Of a stretch of 64,000 nucleotides of DNA, positions 1 to 10,947 are shown piece by piece. Each line of letters opens with the position of its first letter. Positions within the stretch are counted from its first letter, which is position 1. The position numbers were made by a program, and so were the translations under genes. This DNA is from Phragmites australis (lineage: Eukaryota; Streptophyta; Magnoliopsida; Poales; Poaceae): positions 1,929,501 through 1,993,500 of the forward strand of contig NC_084938.1 in the NCBI RefSeq assembly GCF_958298935.1, given 5' to 3'. The notes beneath the pieces were generated by a model. It made no database searches. It was not told the DNA's origin and saw only the letters and a list, made by a program, of their open reading frames with translations.

Positions 1-336
1 TCAAGGATGATGCTAAAACTATAAAAGTGTAAGTTAAAGCATTGCACTAATTTTTGTCAGAAAAAGCAATTAAAACGTTTCTCTAAGACACTTCACCTCA
101 ACCAGCCGCTGCATGCAACACGTGTATGGATGATATTAAGACAAAAAAGTGTGCAAATTAAAATATTTATGACATCAATAAAAAAATTGGTGCAAAGTGT
201 TTTAGCCACTATACAGTCAAAAACAGATGGACAATAGATTCATGTTCTGAACAAAATGGAAACTATCATTTTTGTATTCAAATATTAGTAAGAGAGGAGT
301 CACCTTCTAACTGAATGTTTTCTACTGTCTTTATAG
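1..336. other. AT-rich sequence upstream of the RLP fragment
   Basis: No leucine-rich repeat coding is visible here in any frame although the gene to the right needs an N-terminal half. The segment ends in a plausible 3' splice site (pyrimidine-rich tract then tatag at 332-336), so it may be an intron whose upstream exon lies outside the window. Alternatively it is unrelated DNA that replaced the 5' half of the gene. Confidence 0.4.
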
Positions 337-2222
337 GGGAAATTCCACCATCCATTTTCACTCTTCCAGTATTGCATGACTTGGATCTTTCTTGGAACCA
401 GCTTTTTGGCCCTATACAAGAGTTCGATAAGGTACCTTCACAGTTGGAGTCGGTGGACTTGAGTGAAAATAAATTGTCAGGTCCTATTCCCAAAGCATTC
501 TTTCAAATAACAAGCTTGATATATCTAGATGTTAGCTCAAACAACTTGATAGGTTCGGTGGACCTTGCCTTGTTTTGGAGATTAAGAAATCTCATCAGTT
601 TGCATCTTTCCAACAATAAGTTGTCTGTCATGGATGCAGAAGGTAATAGCCCTTTGCCTGTCGAATTTTCTGGACCTAACGAATTACGGCTTGCGTCTTG
701 CAATATTACCCAATTTCCGAGATCTTTGATGCGTATTAACTATATATCATATTTGGATCTTTCATGTAATAAAATCAGCGGGGATATACCAAATTGGGTA
801 TGGGAGACATGGAGTAGTACCCTTACCTATTTGAATCTTTCGCATAACACGCTCACCGGCATGCAACTTACTTCAGATGTTCTCCCACTTGCTACTACAC
901 TAGAAACTCTTGATCTTAGTTTCAATAGACTTCGGGGTCGGATCCCTATGCCAAACTCGTCAGCATTAATCTTGGAATATTCAAACAATAGATTCTCTTC
1001 TATTCTTCCAAACCTCACGTTCTATCTTGGTTACACTGATTATCTCAGCATGTCCAAAAATAATATAAATGGGCATATACCTCTCTCAATTTGCAATTCC
1101 ACGCTGGATGTCCTTGACCTATCACATAACAACTTTAGTGGCCTGATTCCTTCTTGTCTACTAGAAAATGGTCAGTTAGGGGTTTTAAATTTGAGGGAGA
1201 ATCACTTTGAAGGGACGTTTCCATCCAATATCACAATTGGATGTGCCTTACAGACGATAGATTTACATGGAAATAAGATTGAAGGGCAGCTTCCCAGGAA
1301 ACTTTCTGACTGCCTAGAATTGGAGGTTCTGGACTTTGGAAGCAACCGGATAGCTGACACTTTCCCTTCTTGGTTGAAGGGTCTTTCCAAGATTTCTGTG
1401 ATCGTCTTGAGGTCCAACCAATTCTATGGCACCATAGGTGATATTGTTGGGGAGACCAAATCCGAGGAATGTTTCCCTAGCTTGCAAATTATCGATCTTG
1501 CCTCAAACAACTTTTCGGTAATTTGAGATCACAATGGTTTGTGGGGTTAAAATCGATGATGGAAAAGCTCAACAGTACAGGAGAAATTGTCCGTGCTCAA
1601 AACTTTTTAGCGTACAATGACTTCTATCAAGATTCTATCAAGATCACATACAAGGGGTCTTACATGCCATTTGAAAGGATCTTGACTACCCTAACAGCTA
1701 TTGACTTCTCAAACAATAGATTGGAGGGTACCATTCCTGAATCGATTGGAAGGCTTGTATCACTACTTGTACTGAACATATCACACAATGCCTTAACGGG
1801 AAAAATTCCAGCCCAGCTTGGTGGCATGACTGATTTGGAGTCACTAGACCTATCCTGCAACCAACTCTCAGGGGAGATTCCGCAAGAGCTAACTAATCTC
1901 ACCTTTCTTGGCGTCCTGAACTTGTCAAACAACCACTTGGTGGGAAATATACTGCAATCGCGTCAGTTCTCCATATTTGACAGCAGTTCATTTGAAGGGA
2001 ATGCAAGACTATGCGGACCGCCACTGTCTAAACTACCTTGTGGCGCATCACCTTACACTCAGTGCGGCAAATGTTAGCAAGTCCTCTCATCATGCTGATG
2101 TGGTTTTGTTTCTCTTCGTCGGGCTGGGTTTTGGCGTTGGATTTGCAAGTGCTATTGTGTTGAAATGGGGCTGGATCAGCAGATGGTTTATTGCAGCAGC
2201 TGCAGGAGCCTCGCGAACTTGA
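337..2222 (+). pseudogene. Leucine-rich-repeat receptor-like protein (Ve/Cf type), 5'-partial, two frameshifts
   Basis: This is the C-terminal part of a plasma-membrane receptor-like protein that has extracellular LRRs, one membrane helix and no kinase, the class of tomato Ve1 and Cf proteins that perceive microbial or damage signals. Frame one (337-1526) holds many LxxLxLSxNxLxGxIP repeats. After LASNNFS the frame breaks at about 1515-1520, where a GGG run seems to have lost one G. The next frame (about 1523-2077) carries the island domain region, four more LRRs and the capping motif NARLCGPPLSKLPCG. A second break near 2051 (one extra base, or two lost) moves the juxtamembrane segment, the helix VVLFLFVGLGFGVGFASAIV and a short basic tail ending at 2222 into a third frame. 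The N-terminal signal peptide and first LRRs are absent from the window. Both breaks are small indels, so assembly error is possible; as written it cannot encode a membrane-anchored receptor. Confidence 0.85.
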
Positions 2223-2808
2223 TTGTTGTTTCTAAATGCATGCGTGATGGTTTCCTGGAAGCTAAGGGAGCTGTGATGAAGTACTAATGTGTTGTGCAAT
2301 ATACCTTCCAGGTGTATTTCTACGTCTCTTCCTTAGTCATTACATAAGTATTGTACTTACAGGTTTTTATCCTTTTTTTTTTGGTACATCAAGTGTGGAG
2401 TGCTTTGATGTATCTAGCCTTTACACAATATCTGTACTACTAGGGAGGGGAGAACGCTACATCGTCGCGTGTAATCTGGCTGTTCAATGGTACTGTTAGT
2501 AGCATGGTATAGTAGAATTGTGAAATGATTTGAGTCTTGATGCTAGGCTGTTCAAGATGAACATAGAGCAATATATTGTGATAGTTGTGCATATTCTTGT
2601 GCCAATGCTCTGATCCCCAGCAAAAGATTATTACTTTCGCCTGAACCGTGAGAGTTGATGGTTCAACATAGAAACCTAGTATAGTGCAAACAGAGATGCT
2701 ATATATCCGTTACAAATGAGCTGTAGAGAGCTAACATGTAGCAAAGCACAGTAAGTTTCGGTGGAATAGAAGCTGGAAACCATACGGCTTCACTGCATGA
2801 GATTGCAA
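2223..2808. other. 3' flank of the RLP gene, no gene seen
   Basis: Moderately AT-rich sequence with no conserved coding. The first few hundred bases are probably 3' untranslated region of the receptor gene. Nothing else is recognised. Confidence 0.4.
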
Positions 2809-2824
2809 GTCTTGTTAATTGTGT

Positions 2825-2957
2825 TTTTTTTTAACAGGATCCTCTTATCTGATCTTCTTTTAAGATCTTTTTACGGGAAAGTGCGACACCCGGATTTGAA
2901 CCTGGATGAGCTCGGTTGCAACCGGCAGCTTTGCCACCACGCTCTTTGCGTGTTCGC
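2825..2957 (-). mobile_element. tRNA-derived SINE with perfect 16-bp target-site duplications
   Basis: On the minus strand the element has a pol III A-box-like sequence (TGGCAAAGCTG, plus-strand about 2920-2935) followed by a B box (GGTTCAAATCC, complement of 2892-2902) and ends in an A run (T run 2825-2832 on plus). It is bounded by two identical 16-bp copies of gtcttgttaattgtgt at 2809-2824 and 2958-2973, the signature of LINE-assisted retroposition. At 133 bp it is short but looks complete. The perfect duplication suggests a fairly recent insertion. Confidence 0.8.
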
Positions 2958-2973
2958 GTCTTGTTAATTGTGT

Positions 2974-3599
2974 GCTTGCCTCTTCATCATCCTCTTGTAA
3001 ATCTGATTGAGAAGCTTTTTTAAGTACAAATCGGATGTACATACACACTCACGTACACGCGTAACTGCGTCTGTCCTGTGATCGAGATTTGGAACTGGAC
3101 TGTTGGCAAAAAAAAATGGACAGTGATGCCGGTGGCGGGAAATCCTCGATCGATCCAGTCCTGTCAGGCAATGGCATCAATCAATAACATATACTATCCA
3201 ACCAAGATTCGGCAGCCTCTCAGGCCCTCTGCTACTGTAGTTTACCGTATATGTACATATGTAATTTTCATTTTCGAGAAATTTTAGAAAAATGTCAAAA
3301 TGAATATTAGTTATACTGATAAATCGGTTGGAAAAATCTAAAATACAAAGAAAAATATCTAAAACTCAAAAAAAATATAAACCAATTTTTTTGGGTTAGT
3401 ATTACTTTCATCACATGCTAAAATTATATGCATGCATAAAAGTACTCCGAGTTTGTCTATAATTAATTGAATGTGTTAAACATTGATAAATTTATAAATA
3501 AATATTAAAATGTATAAATTTTTGTAAACTATTTTTTTTAGTTTTCTTTTGTCACGCTCTGCACAGCAAAATAAAAATAAACTAGCATAGACGTGCTAA
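2974..3599. other. Intergenic spacer, AT-rich
   Basis: No coding or element boundary could be supported. The left part (2990-3080) has acgt-rich sequence resembling flanks of grass retroposons; the rest is AT-rich. Confidence 0.3.
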
Positions 3600-4230
3600 T
3601 CAGACTAGTGAGAGTACGGGACTATGGCTTTGCCTGCTCAGTTGTCAGCTGTTCCCAAACCGGGAGGAGCTGCGCTCAGCGGTGGGGGATGTGGACGGGC
3701 GCACGGCGGCTGACGCGCGCCGCCGGTTCGCGCCAAATAAAGTTGGCGCGGTCAGGCTCGCGATCGCTGCGGACGACCGTTTGAAAGCTGCTGAAAGAAA
3801 AGGCTCCGTCGTCGTCGTCGTCGTCTTCCTCGCAGCCAAAGGCGACCCGAGGAAGACGTCTGACGTGACGTGACGTGATCCGTCGCACACGTACGGGTCG
3901 GTCGGAGGGACGCCATGGATGAGCCGCTGCGGTGCCGTGGCGGAGCTAATCAAGCAGAAAGGGAGGAAAATAAAAGAATCACGTGGTGCGTGATCCGGTC
4001 GAGGCAGCTTTCAGCAGCTGGTTCTTTCGAGCAGGGAAAGGAGGAGGTCGGCGTGGCAGGGACGAACTGATGCGAGTTTTGGGGCAGAAGCAAAGCAAAC
4101 AACTGACGAGCACGAAGACGGTGGTGGCCGCAAGAGACGAGACGACGACGACGACCTTGGACCGTGCTCTCGCTTTTGATCCGTGGATGGAGGAAGGCCT
4201 TGTGCAATAGTGGATGATCAGGATTCTCTA
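3600..4230. other. GC-rich island with triplet runs and inverted 12-mers
   Basis: A GC-rich block stands between two AT-rich spacers. It contains a (gtc)n run near 3808-3823 and its complement (gac)n near 4139-4155, and the 12-mer agctgctgaaag at 3784-3795 recurs inverted at 4011-4022, so the block could fold back on itself. Short open frames on both strands show no recognisable domain. It could be a gene relic, a CpG-rich promoter fragment or a degraded foldback element. Confidence 0.35.
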
Positions 4231-5003
4231 GTATTTTTTTTCTCCTTCTTCCGCTCATCTCCTCTTGTCGTCCTTGCTCAACGTTTATTTAGGCTCACAT
4301 AATAAACTCCAACCTAAAAATCGCAAAAACACATTAAGACGGTAAGTACAAATCAGGAAGTAGGACTAAGAACATTTGTCTCAAACCATCTCTCTCAAAC
4401 ATGTCAAATCATGCATTATCTTCTTTCTCCTAGTGTCTTCACGTCCACAGAAGGAAACCCGTGATACATTGATACTTACTAAAAGTTTTAGCACAAGATT
4501 ATTTGTATGAGATATATAATTAGGAGCACTCAGAAGCACGCAAATTATAATGTACTAAAAACACTTTTTTATATGAAGTTGATGTTAAAAAAAATCACTT
4601 TATCAACCATCAATCATATGAGCAAGTTTTAAAAAAATCCTCAACAAATTATAATGCAATTAGAAGCACTTTTTTTTTATAAAGTTGATGTTGAAAAAAA
4701 AATATCATCGAAATATACTCAACTGAAGTCTAGTTTTTTAAACTTTTATCGCACGAAACACAATAGTACAATCATATTTTAATTTAGATGCTTGATTTAA
4801 AAATTATGATTTTTTAAAGTTTTAAAATAAAGTTGCATCTGAACCTACACGCCGCACAACGAGGAATTTAGTCTTTAGCATATAATTATTCCATCTTAGG
4901 AATGCAAAAGAAATTGACTAGGTTTGAATTTCACTCCACACCTGATTCTCCGGACGGTTGTTGGTTTCTCAGACTTCCCACCCAAACCACTTCGCTTTCG
5001 CCC
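4231..5003. other. AT-rich upstream region of the GT31 gene
   Basis: AT-rich sequence with loosely repeated segments (attataatgcaattagaagcac-like at about 4545 and 4647, each followed by ataaagttgatgtt). It must contain the promoter and 5' untranslated region of the gene starting at 5004, but no convincing TATA box at a defined distance was identified. Confidence 0.3.
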
Positions 5004-7524
5004 ATGGCGACCCCGTCGCACGGCATCCCCCTCCGCGCGCTCCTCCTCGCCCTGCCCCTGCTCTCCCTCCTCCTCATCCTCTTCCAGCTCCTCCACCGCC
5101 CCGCTGCCCCGCCCCTCCGAACCCACACCCACACGCCGCCGGCGGCGTCGAACCGCGCGGAGGAGGTGAATTTCCCTTACCCCTCCTCATCCTCCTCCTT
5201 GCCTCCCCCGGCGCCGGAGGAGGAGGCGATGACGCTGCGTCACGTGGTGTTCGGCGTGGCCTCCTCCCGCCGCACGCTGCTGCTGCGGCTCCCGCTCCTC
5301 CGCCTCTGGCTCCGCGCCCCGGCCCGCGCCTTCCTCTTCCTCGACGCGCCGGTGACCGTCCCCGCCTCCGACCTCCCGCCCGGCCTCCGCCTCCGCGTCT
5401 CCACCTCCGCCTCCCGCTTCCCCTACTCCCACCCTCGCGGCCTCCCCTCCGCCGTCCGCGTCGCGCGCATCGCCAAGGAGCTCGTCACTGAACTCAAGGA
5501 GGAGCCGCCGCCGCGCTGGCTCGTGCTCGCCGACGACGACACCGCCTTCGTCCTCCCCAACCTTCTCCACACGCTCCTCAAGTACGACTGGCGCGAGCCG
5601 TGGTACCTCGGCGCGCGGTCCGAGTCCGCGGCGCAGAACGCGTGGCACGGCTTCGCCATGGCATACGGCGGCGGCGGCATCGCCGTCAGCTGGCCGCTCG
5701 CGCGGCGCCTCGCGCGCGCGCTCGACTCCTGCGTCGTCAGGTACCCGCACCTCTACGGCAGCGACGCCAGGATCTACGCCTGCCTCACCGAGCTCGGCGT
5801 TGAGCTCACTCATGAGCCGGGCTTCCACCAGGTACGTGCTTCAGTTCTTGGCCCTCTCCAATCCAGCCTCATTTTATATTTCTTTGCTCGTGGAATGTTC
5901 CTTTATATTGATAATCAGGAGTTGCTATAGAATTGTTTAAAGAAACACTTTTTTGGTACTCTTTGAGTTGAATTGGGATAGGAGTCAGATGTCTTATGTG
6001 GTAGTATTATCCTATTGCTGTACTAGCTTTAGATTGTGTTGACAAGGTACCTGGTTTTAGTGCTAAAATTTAATGTTCTGGTGAGAATTGGTGGATGGGA
6101 TTTTATAACTGAACTTGGATTAGATATTACTACCATCTGGTTGCCTGTCCAGTACGAGTAGGAAGCATGCGGCCAACAAGCACCTTAAGCTGCCAGTCTC
6201 CGAATAATGAAATTATAATATTAGATAAACTTCTTAGCAATTTTTTTTAAGTTGATCCTCGGATAAATGCTGATCCTTTAGAATGCTCTCGAGAAATGAA
6301 GAACTACACAAAGTGATGGTTACTGGTTAACCTCTGCAACTTTGTAGTGCTGAATCATTAAAAGAATTGATCTGTAGTGGTACTCTAGTACATCTGTAGT
6401 GGTACTCTAGTACATCTAGAGACGCTGACGTGAGGGCACTTAAAGAGTGGGAATCATGGTCCACATTGGAGTTTTAGGGCCACAGTGCCATACATCCCTT
6501 TCAGATAAGTTAAATCTTTTGTCATTCCTGTCAGGATCAATGTTTACTAAATAGCACTGTTGCTGAAACATATGGTAGTGCAATTTGTATGTAACAGTTG
6601 ACATGGCTGCAGTAGCCATTTTATCTTTTCCTTCTGCTACTTCATACTTTGCAGCTGGTAAAAATCTATAGACTGCTGCTACTTAAGTACTTTAATTGTC
6701 ATCAAAATAGCGTTTAGTTTTACTTGAAAATATGCAAAAAAAATATTACTTTGAACTTACATCTGTTTTTGCATTTATTATGACCAGATCGATCTTCATG
6801 GGGATATTTCCGGGCTCCTAAGAGCACATCCACTTTCGCCTTTAGTTTCACTGCACCATCTTGATCACGTGTATCCTCTTTACCCTGGTATGGATCGCAC
6901 AAGAGCAATGGAACATTTCTTCCGAGCTGTTGATGCTGATCCAGCCAGGATCCTGCAACAAACAGTGTGCTATGACCGTTCAAGATCGCTTACAGTATCA
7001 GTTGCATGGGGCTATTCAGTTCAGGTGTTCAAAGGCAATGTACTGCTCCCTGACCTCCTCGCTGTGCAGAAGACATTTGTATCATGGAAAAGGGGTCGCA
7101 ATGTTACAGATATGTATATGTTTAACACAAAACATTACCCCAGAGATGAGTGCAAAAGAGCAGCTCTTTTCTTCCTGAAAAGTATTTCTTCAGGTGAAGG
7201 CAAGACAGAAAACACTTACAATAGACAGCCACCTAAAAAATGCTTGCCTGAATTGATCCCATTGAGGAGTATACGTCTAATAAAAGTGACATCCGAACAA
7301 CTGCATCTGGATCCTGGGAAGGTATGACTACAAATAACTTTCGGCATCAATGATTGATTAAATTGATTGTTTAAGTTAACATTTTAAAATTCTATGTTAT
7401 TGTTCTGTATTTTCAGGCCTTAAGACGACATTGTTGTGACATCGTACCTTCTTCATCTGATACCACCATGGATGTTAACATCAGAAAATGCAAAGATGAT
7501 GAGTTGATCGCGATGCATTCGTAG
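5004..7524 (+). CDS. Fringe-like glycosyltransferase, DUF604 family (GT31), type II membrane protein
   Basis: Three exons join in phase: 5004-5831, 6788-7321 and 7417-7524, giving 489 residues, the usual size for plant DUF604 proteins. The start has a strong context (ccATGG); an in-frame ATG at 4902 lacks a following membrane anchor and is less likely. Residues about 8-27 form a signal anchor (leucine-rich) followed by a proline/serine-rich stem. A DXD-type metal/nucleotide-sugar motif DDD lies at residues 177-179 within WLVLADDDTAFV, and a glycine-rich AYGGGGIA segment follows, both typical of fringe-like folds. Exon 2 encodes the C-terminal DUF604 region with conserved HPLSPLVSLHH and a WGYSVQVF segment. 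The protein is expected in the Golgi, transferring a sugar to a wall glycan or glycoprotein; donor and acceptor are unknown. Introns have GT-AG ends. It looks intact. Confidence 0.9.
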
Positions 7525-7565
7525 TAGTTCTCTAATCCTATGGGATGCTCATCTGTTGTAGTAAG

Positions 7566-7582
7566 CCCCCCCCCCCCCCCCC
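7566..7582 (+). repeat. C17 homopolymer in the GT31 3' untranslated region
   Basis: Seventeen consecutive C residues lie 42 bases past the stop codon of the glycosyltransferase gene. Length is probably polymorphic and also prone to sequencing error. Confidence 0.9.
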
Positions 7583-8638
7583 ACTTTCACATTTTCATGA
7601 ATAACCAACCCACATCATTTGCTCAAAGCCTCAAACACTCCTACTCCGCTTCTATTACATGGGCCCCATCATTTCATTTCACTTTAGAGCTATAGCAACA
7701 TACTGTGGTGCATGATCTGCCCAAAAGGCCAAAATAATGAGTATTGAGATTTTTTTTTTTAATATGATTATGTGTAGTATTCTGGTCTGCGTTCTACCTG
7801 GCACTGTCTTCCATGTTCGACATGTAGTGAACAATGACACTTTGCATCCATTTTATTAGTCTATCAAATTTGTTAATGGTGTGTCTGCACTATGTCAATG
7901 CTGTGTCGGAACTTGAACATCATTCGAGGGAACCCTTTTACGTACCTCATACACAACATTTGTGTTAAAATTGTCAGGTTTCAACTGGTTTTAGCAACCC
8001 TGAAACGATATCACTATACATGTCAAACGGCTACCATTTCGAGATTATTTCTATTCATATATTTTCTAGTGCATTTTCATAAATTACCTCATTTTGTTGC
8101 AGCAGGTCATCCACCCCAACTGTGTCCTGACACCAAGCCATGCACTGTGAATCGTCATGGAGCAACACCATACAATCATAGTATAGACAGAGACAGGGTC
8201 AGTTAGAATCTTTTTCCCTTCAAATAGCAGAGTTTGGGCATCATGATTTAATTGTTCTATAGTCTGACATGTAACTTGAGGAAAAAATAAGCAAGCAGAC
8301 GTTAGTGTGGTTATTTTTGCCGAAAAGGCTGCTTCCAGTTAATACAGCTTATACAGATCTCTTTTCTTTTTCGAGGGAAGTTCAGATAGATCTTGGAAAT
8401 GCGAAAAATACACTTCATTTCTTATCATCTGTGATATCCAATACATATCACCTCTTGCAAACTTCATGTTCTCAAATACCAAATAAATAAGACTTGCCAC
8501 ATGTAAGTTCTCGAGATTAAACAAAGGCTTTTATTGTCATAAAGTTATCACGGACATAATTTACTCTGAGGGAAACAAAACACATGCAGTACATAGCACT
8601 ACCACCGCTGCCGAGGGGGGTTTACAACAGTGATCGCT
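7583..8638. other. Downstream spacer, no gene seen
   Basis: AT-rich sequence with no recognisable protein or RNA gene. The first part is probably remaining 3' untranslated region. Confidence 0.35.
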
Positions 8639-9215
8639 TTACCCTGAATGAGTACACCTGAATGCGTGCACCCACCATAGATAATCATGTACCAAATATT
8701 TGATGTTGTACTCCTTTTTACTTGATTTCGTAACCTTGAACTGCCTCCAAATAGACAACAAATAGTATTTCACTGCATCAATAACAGCTTTCTTATTATG
8801 GTACATAACACCCTGGAACACCTCGTTCTCATGATATTCTTACGGTGTTCGATCCCTATCACTGACCACTAGTTTTGAAAAATTTTGATCCCTCAACTCT
8901 GCAGGAACAGAAATATTTTCCTCCTCGTTGGATGAATCCTCATCAGCAATGATTTTCTCGAGCTTCTAATCCTCCCTCTCCATCTCTGCAATTATGCTAA
9001 AGATGTGCTCCCCTCATCAGATACACCTCTCGGTTGTATCTCTTGCACATCTCCAACGTCCTGCTCATCCCCCACAGTTGTCGGGTCTGTTTCATCCACA
9101 CTACATGACTTGTTCCTGCTACTACTTGCCCAACGTATTAGATCCTTTTGGCATGTCTCAGCTAGCAGCATAAGTGGGAGATCACGTTCACATGTTATAT
9201 CTACGTACTGTCTCT
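8639..9215 (-). pseudogene. Mutator-like (MuDR) transposase N-terminal relic
   Basis: Reading leftward from about 9215, the minus strand first gives an acidic linker that includes YVDITCERDLPLMLLAET and a DEDSSNEEENISVP stretch. It then runs into the MuDR N-terminal domain signature: LRDQNFSKLVVSD, then EYHENE, FQGVMYHNKKAVIDAVKYY, RQFKVTKSSKKEYNIKY and a W-x-V-HAF zinc-site-like end. In intact members a tryptophan precedes EYH; here that position is a stop (TAA on the minus strand near 8845), and another stop follows the FRCTHSG segment at 8639. The catalytic DDE region and zinc knuckle are missing. It is a dead fragment of a Mutator-like element; no terminal inverted repeats were found. Confidence 0.75.
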
Positions 9216-10105
9216 AATTAGATGTCGCATTAATCAGGACGAGCTCTCTAAAATACCCCTAAGTAGTATGGCTTAGTATAGATCTCAGCTTAGGCTCATG
9301 TTGCTAGGGATCCAATTAAAAATGACGCATCAGTCACTTGCACATACTCACTATAATCCTCTCATTGGCTCTACTAAGTATATTAACGATATGCAAAAAT
9401 TCAGAGAGATCTATACCACTAGGATCATAAATAATATGACATTCACCATAATATATCTGAAAATATAGCTAATTGAACGTATTGGAAACATCCAAAAATA
9501 TCCTAACATTAATATCATAAAACTATACTTCTGATTATTGAAACTCTGACAAAATTATCAGAACCGATGGTCACCTAACAATACATTTAGTTCACTGCAA
9601 TCACTATTGCTCCTATCCTAAGCAAACAAACCAATTTAAATTAATTAAACCATAGTCTAATAATAAAATTTCTAATTATCTATAATTATTACCGACATCA
9701 CTGTTTTGTAAAATCTAGATAATCGAAACTATCGTATTCTAAATATAACTATATATCTGATGGCTATCCTACCATGTTCAACTACATTTTTACAATATAT
9801 TACAAAAGACAGAAAAACCTCATTTTCTAATTACTTTGTTAAACCTTAAGTCTCGTATAATGTAACTACTATTATGTCGCTAAACTCAGGATCTAGTGAT
9901 ATTTTAATTACTAATAAAAATATAAGTATAGAAAAATTACCAAAAACCAAGATCTAAAATCTGCAGATCAAAAATAATAGAGCTTCGCCGCGCTGCAACT
10001 CCCTTCTTCCCTCCCCCCCCCCCCACTCTTTCTTTTTTTCTAGATTAAAATAGCTATCTTGGGTGAATTTCAACCTTTATAACATGGGGCGAGCAGGGAG
10101 ACTAA
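9216..10105. other. AT-rich spacer with a short C run
   Basis: No coding is visible. It may include further unrecognisable Mutator-element sequence. A C-rich run at about 10013-10025 precedes the Tourist-like element. Confidence 0.35.
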
Positions 10106-10337
10106 GGCCCTGTTTGGAGGGGCTGGAGCTTATGGATTTTTTCTGAAAAGCTGCTGCTTTTCAGCTTTTAGTTCATTTCACCAGAAACCAGCTTTTCAGC
10201 TTTTAGTTCATTTCACCAGAAACCAGCTTTTGCTTTTCAGAAAAGCTCCTCAGCAATCAACCTGTTTGGGGGAGCTTCTCAGCTTCTCAGCTTTTTTGAG
10301 AAGCAGAAGCTGCTAGAAGCTCCCCCCAAACAAGGCC
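10106..10337. mobile_element. Tourist-like MITE (PIF/Harbinger type)
   Basis: The element opens with ggccctgtttgg and closes with ccaaacaaggcc, imperfect terminal inverted repeats of the GGCCCTGTTTGG type. It is flanked by the 3-bp duplication taa (10103-10105 and 10338-10340), the preferred PIF/Harbinger target. Inside, a 35-bp unit starting gcttttcagcttttagtt is tandemly duplicated (10156-10190 and 10191-10225). At 232 bp it is non-coding and would depend on a transposase elsewhere. Confidence 0.8.
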
Positions 10338-10591
10338 TAACCGCCCCTGAGAGTGTGGCAAGGGAACCTTACTGGTAAGAGTAAGGGGTGGTACGGTGTG
10401 GTACCCACGAGGGTGAGGTCTACATGTCGTCTCAGGGGTGATAAATCATACGTCATATGAGAGGGCAATAGGGGATACAGGGTGGTAAAGGATATTTGTG
10501 CCACCATAGTATCATTTTCGCCCTCTAAAAGGCTAAAAGGGTAGTAGGCGTATTTTACTGCAATTCTTTATATCAATAGTCTATTTATTTA
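10338..10591. other. Spacer between MITE and SINE-like element
   Basis: Short G-rich spacer (ggggtggtacggtgtgg-like sequence) without a recognisable gene. Confidence 0.3.
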
Positions 10592-10935
10592 TTTAGCGAC
10601 CGTGCCGAAGGCACGGTGGTAAGGCTCGGGTGGTGAGCCGAACCAGTCCAGGCTCGATGCCTGGGTGACGCACCTGGGTTTCGATTTATTTCGGATTTCT
10701 CCAGCTCCTTCTGTGTGACGTTACAGAAGGGACTATGACGTGCTCGTCGTCTACGAGATTCTCGATAGGTCCAGATGATCTCTAGATGGACGCTTTCTTC
10801 AAGCTGCGTGTAGTTGTAGAACTAGCGTGTACGTGCGTTAGGTGTGTATGGGGTGCGTGAGTGTGTGTGGGGTAAGTGCGCGCGTTCATGTTCAGATACT
10901 ACAACTGTATTTAGTGGTGAAGAGTAAAAAAATAA
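10592..10935 (+). mobile_element. SINE-like retroposon with pol III boxes and flanking direct repeats
   Basis: A tRNA-like head has an A-box-like tggtaaggctcggg near 10618 and a B box ggctcgatgcc near 10651 (10 of 11 positions of the GGTTCGANNCC consensus). About 280 bp of body and an A-rich tail (gtaaaaaaataa) follow. The 12-mer tctatttattta occurs at 10580-10591 and again at 10936-10947, consistent with a target-site duplication, although the repeat is simple in sequence. The family was not identified. Confidence 0.6.
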
Positions 10936-10947
10936 TCTATTTATTTA

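Noticed and set aside
2880..2945. A possible tRNA gene on the minus strand
   Set aside because: Pol III boxes are present but arms do not pair into a cloverleaf, and the flanking 16-bp duplications and A tail show a SINE.
4902..5003. Upstream ATG of the glycosyltransferase frame
   Set aside because: Adds a non-conserved leader before the signal anchor; the ATG at 5004 has better context.
4896..5828. Several long frames on both strands over exon 1 of the glycosyltransferase gene
   Set aside because: Shadows of a very GC-rich exon; only the frame from 5004 has a signal anchor, DDD motif and in-phase exons.
8601..8640. Right boundary of a gene downstream of the GT31 locus
   Set aside because: Only the Mutator relic is supported; no exon structure links it to neighbouring frames.
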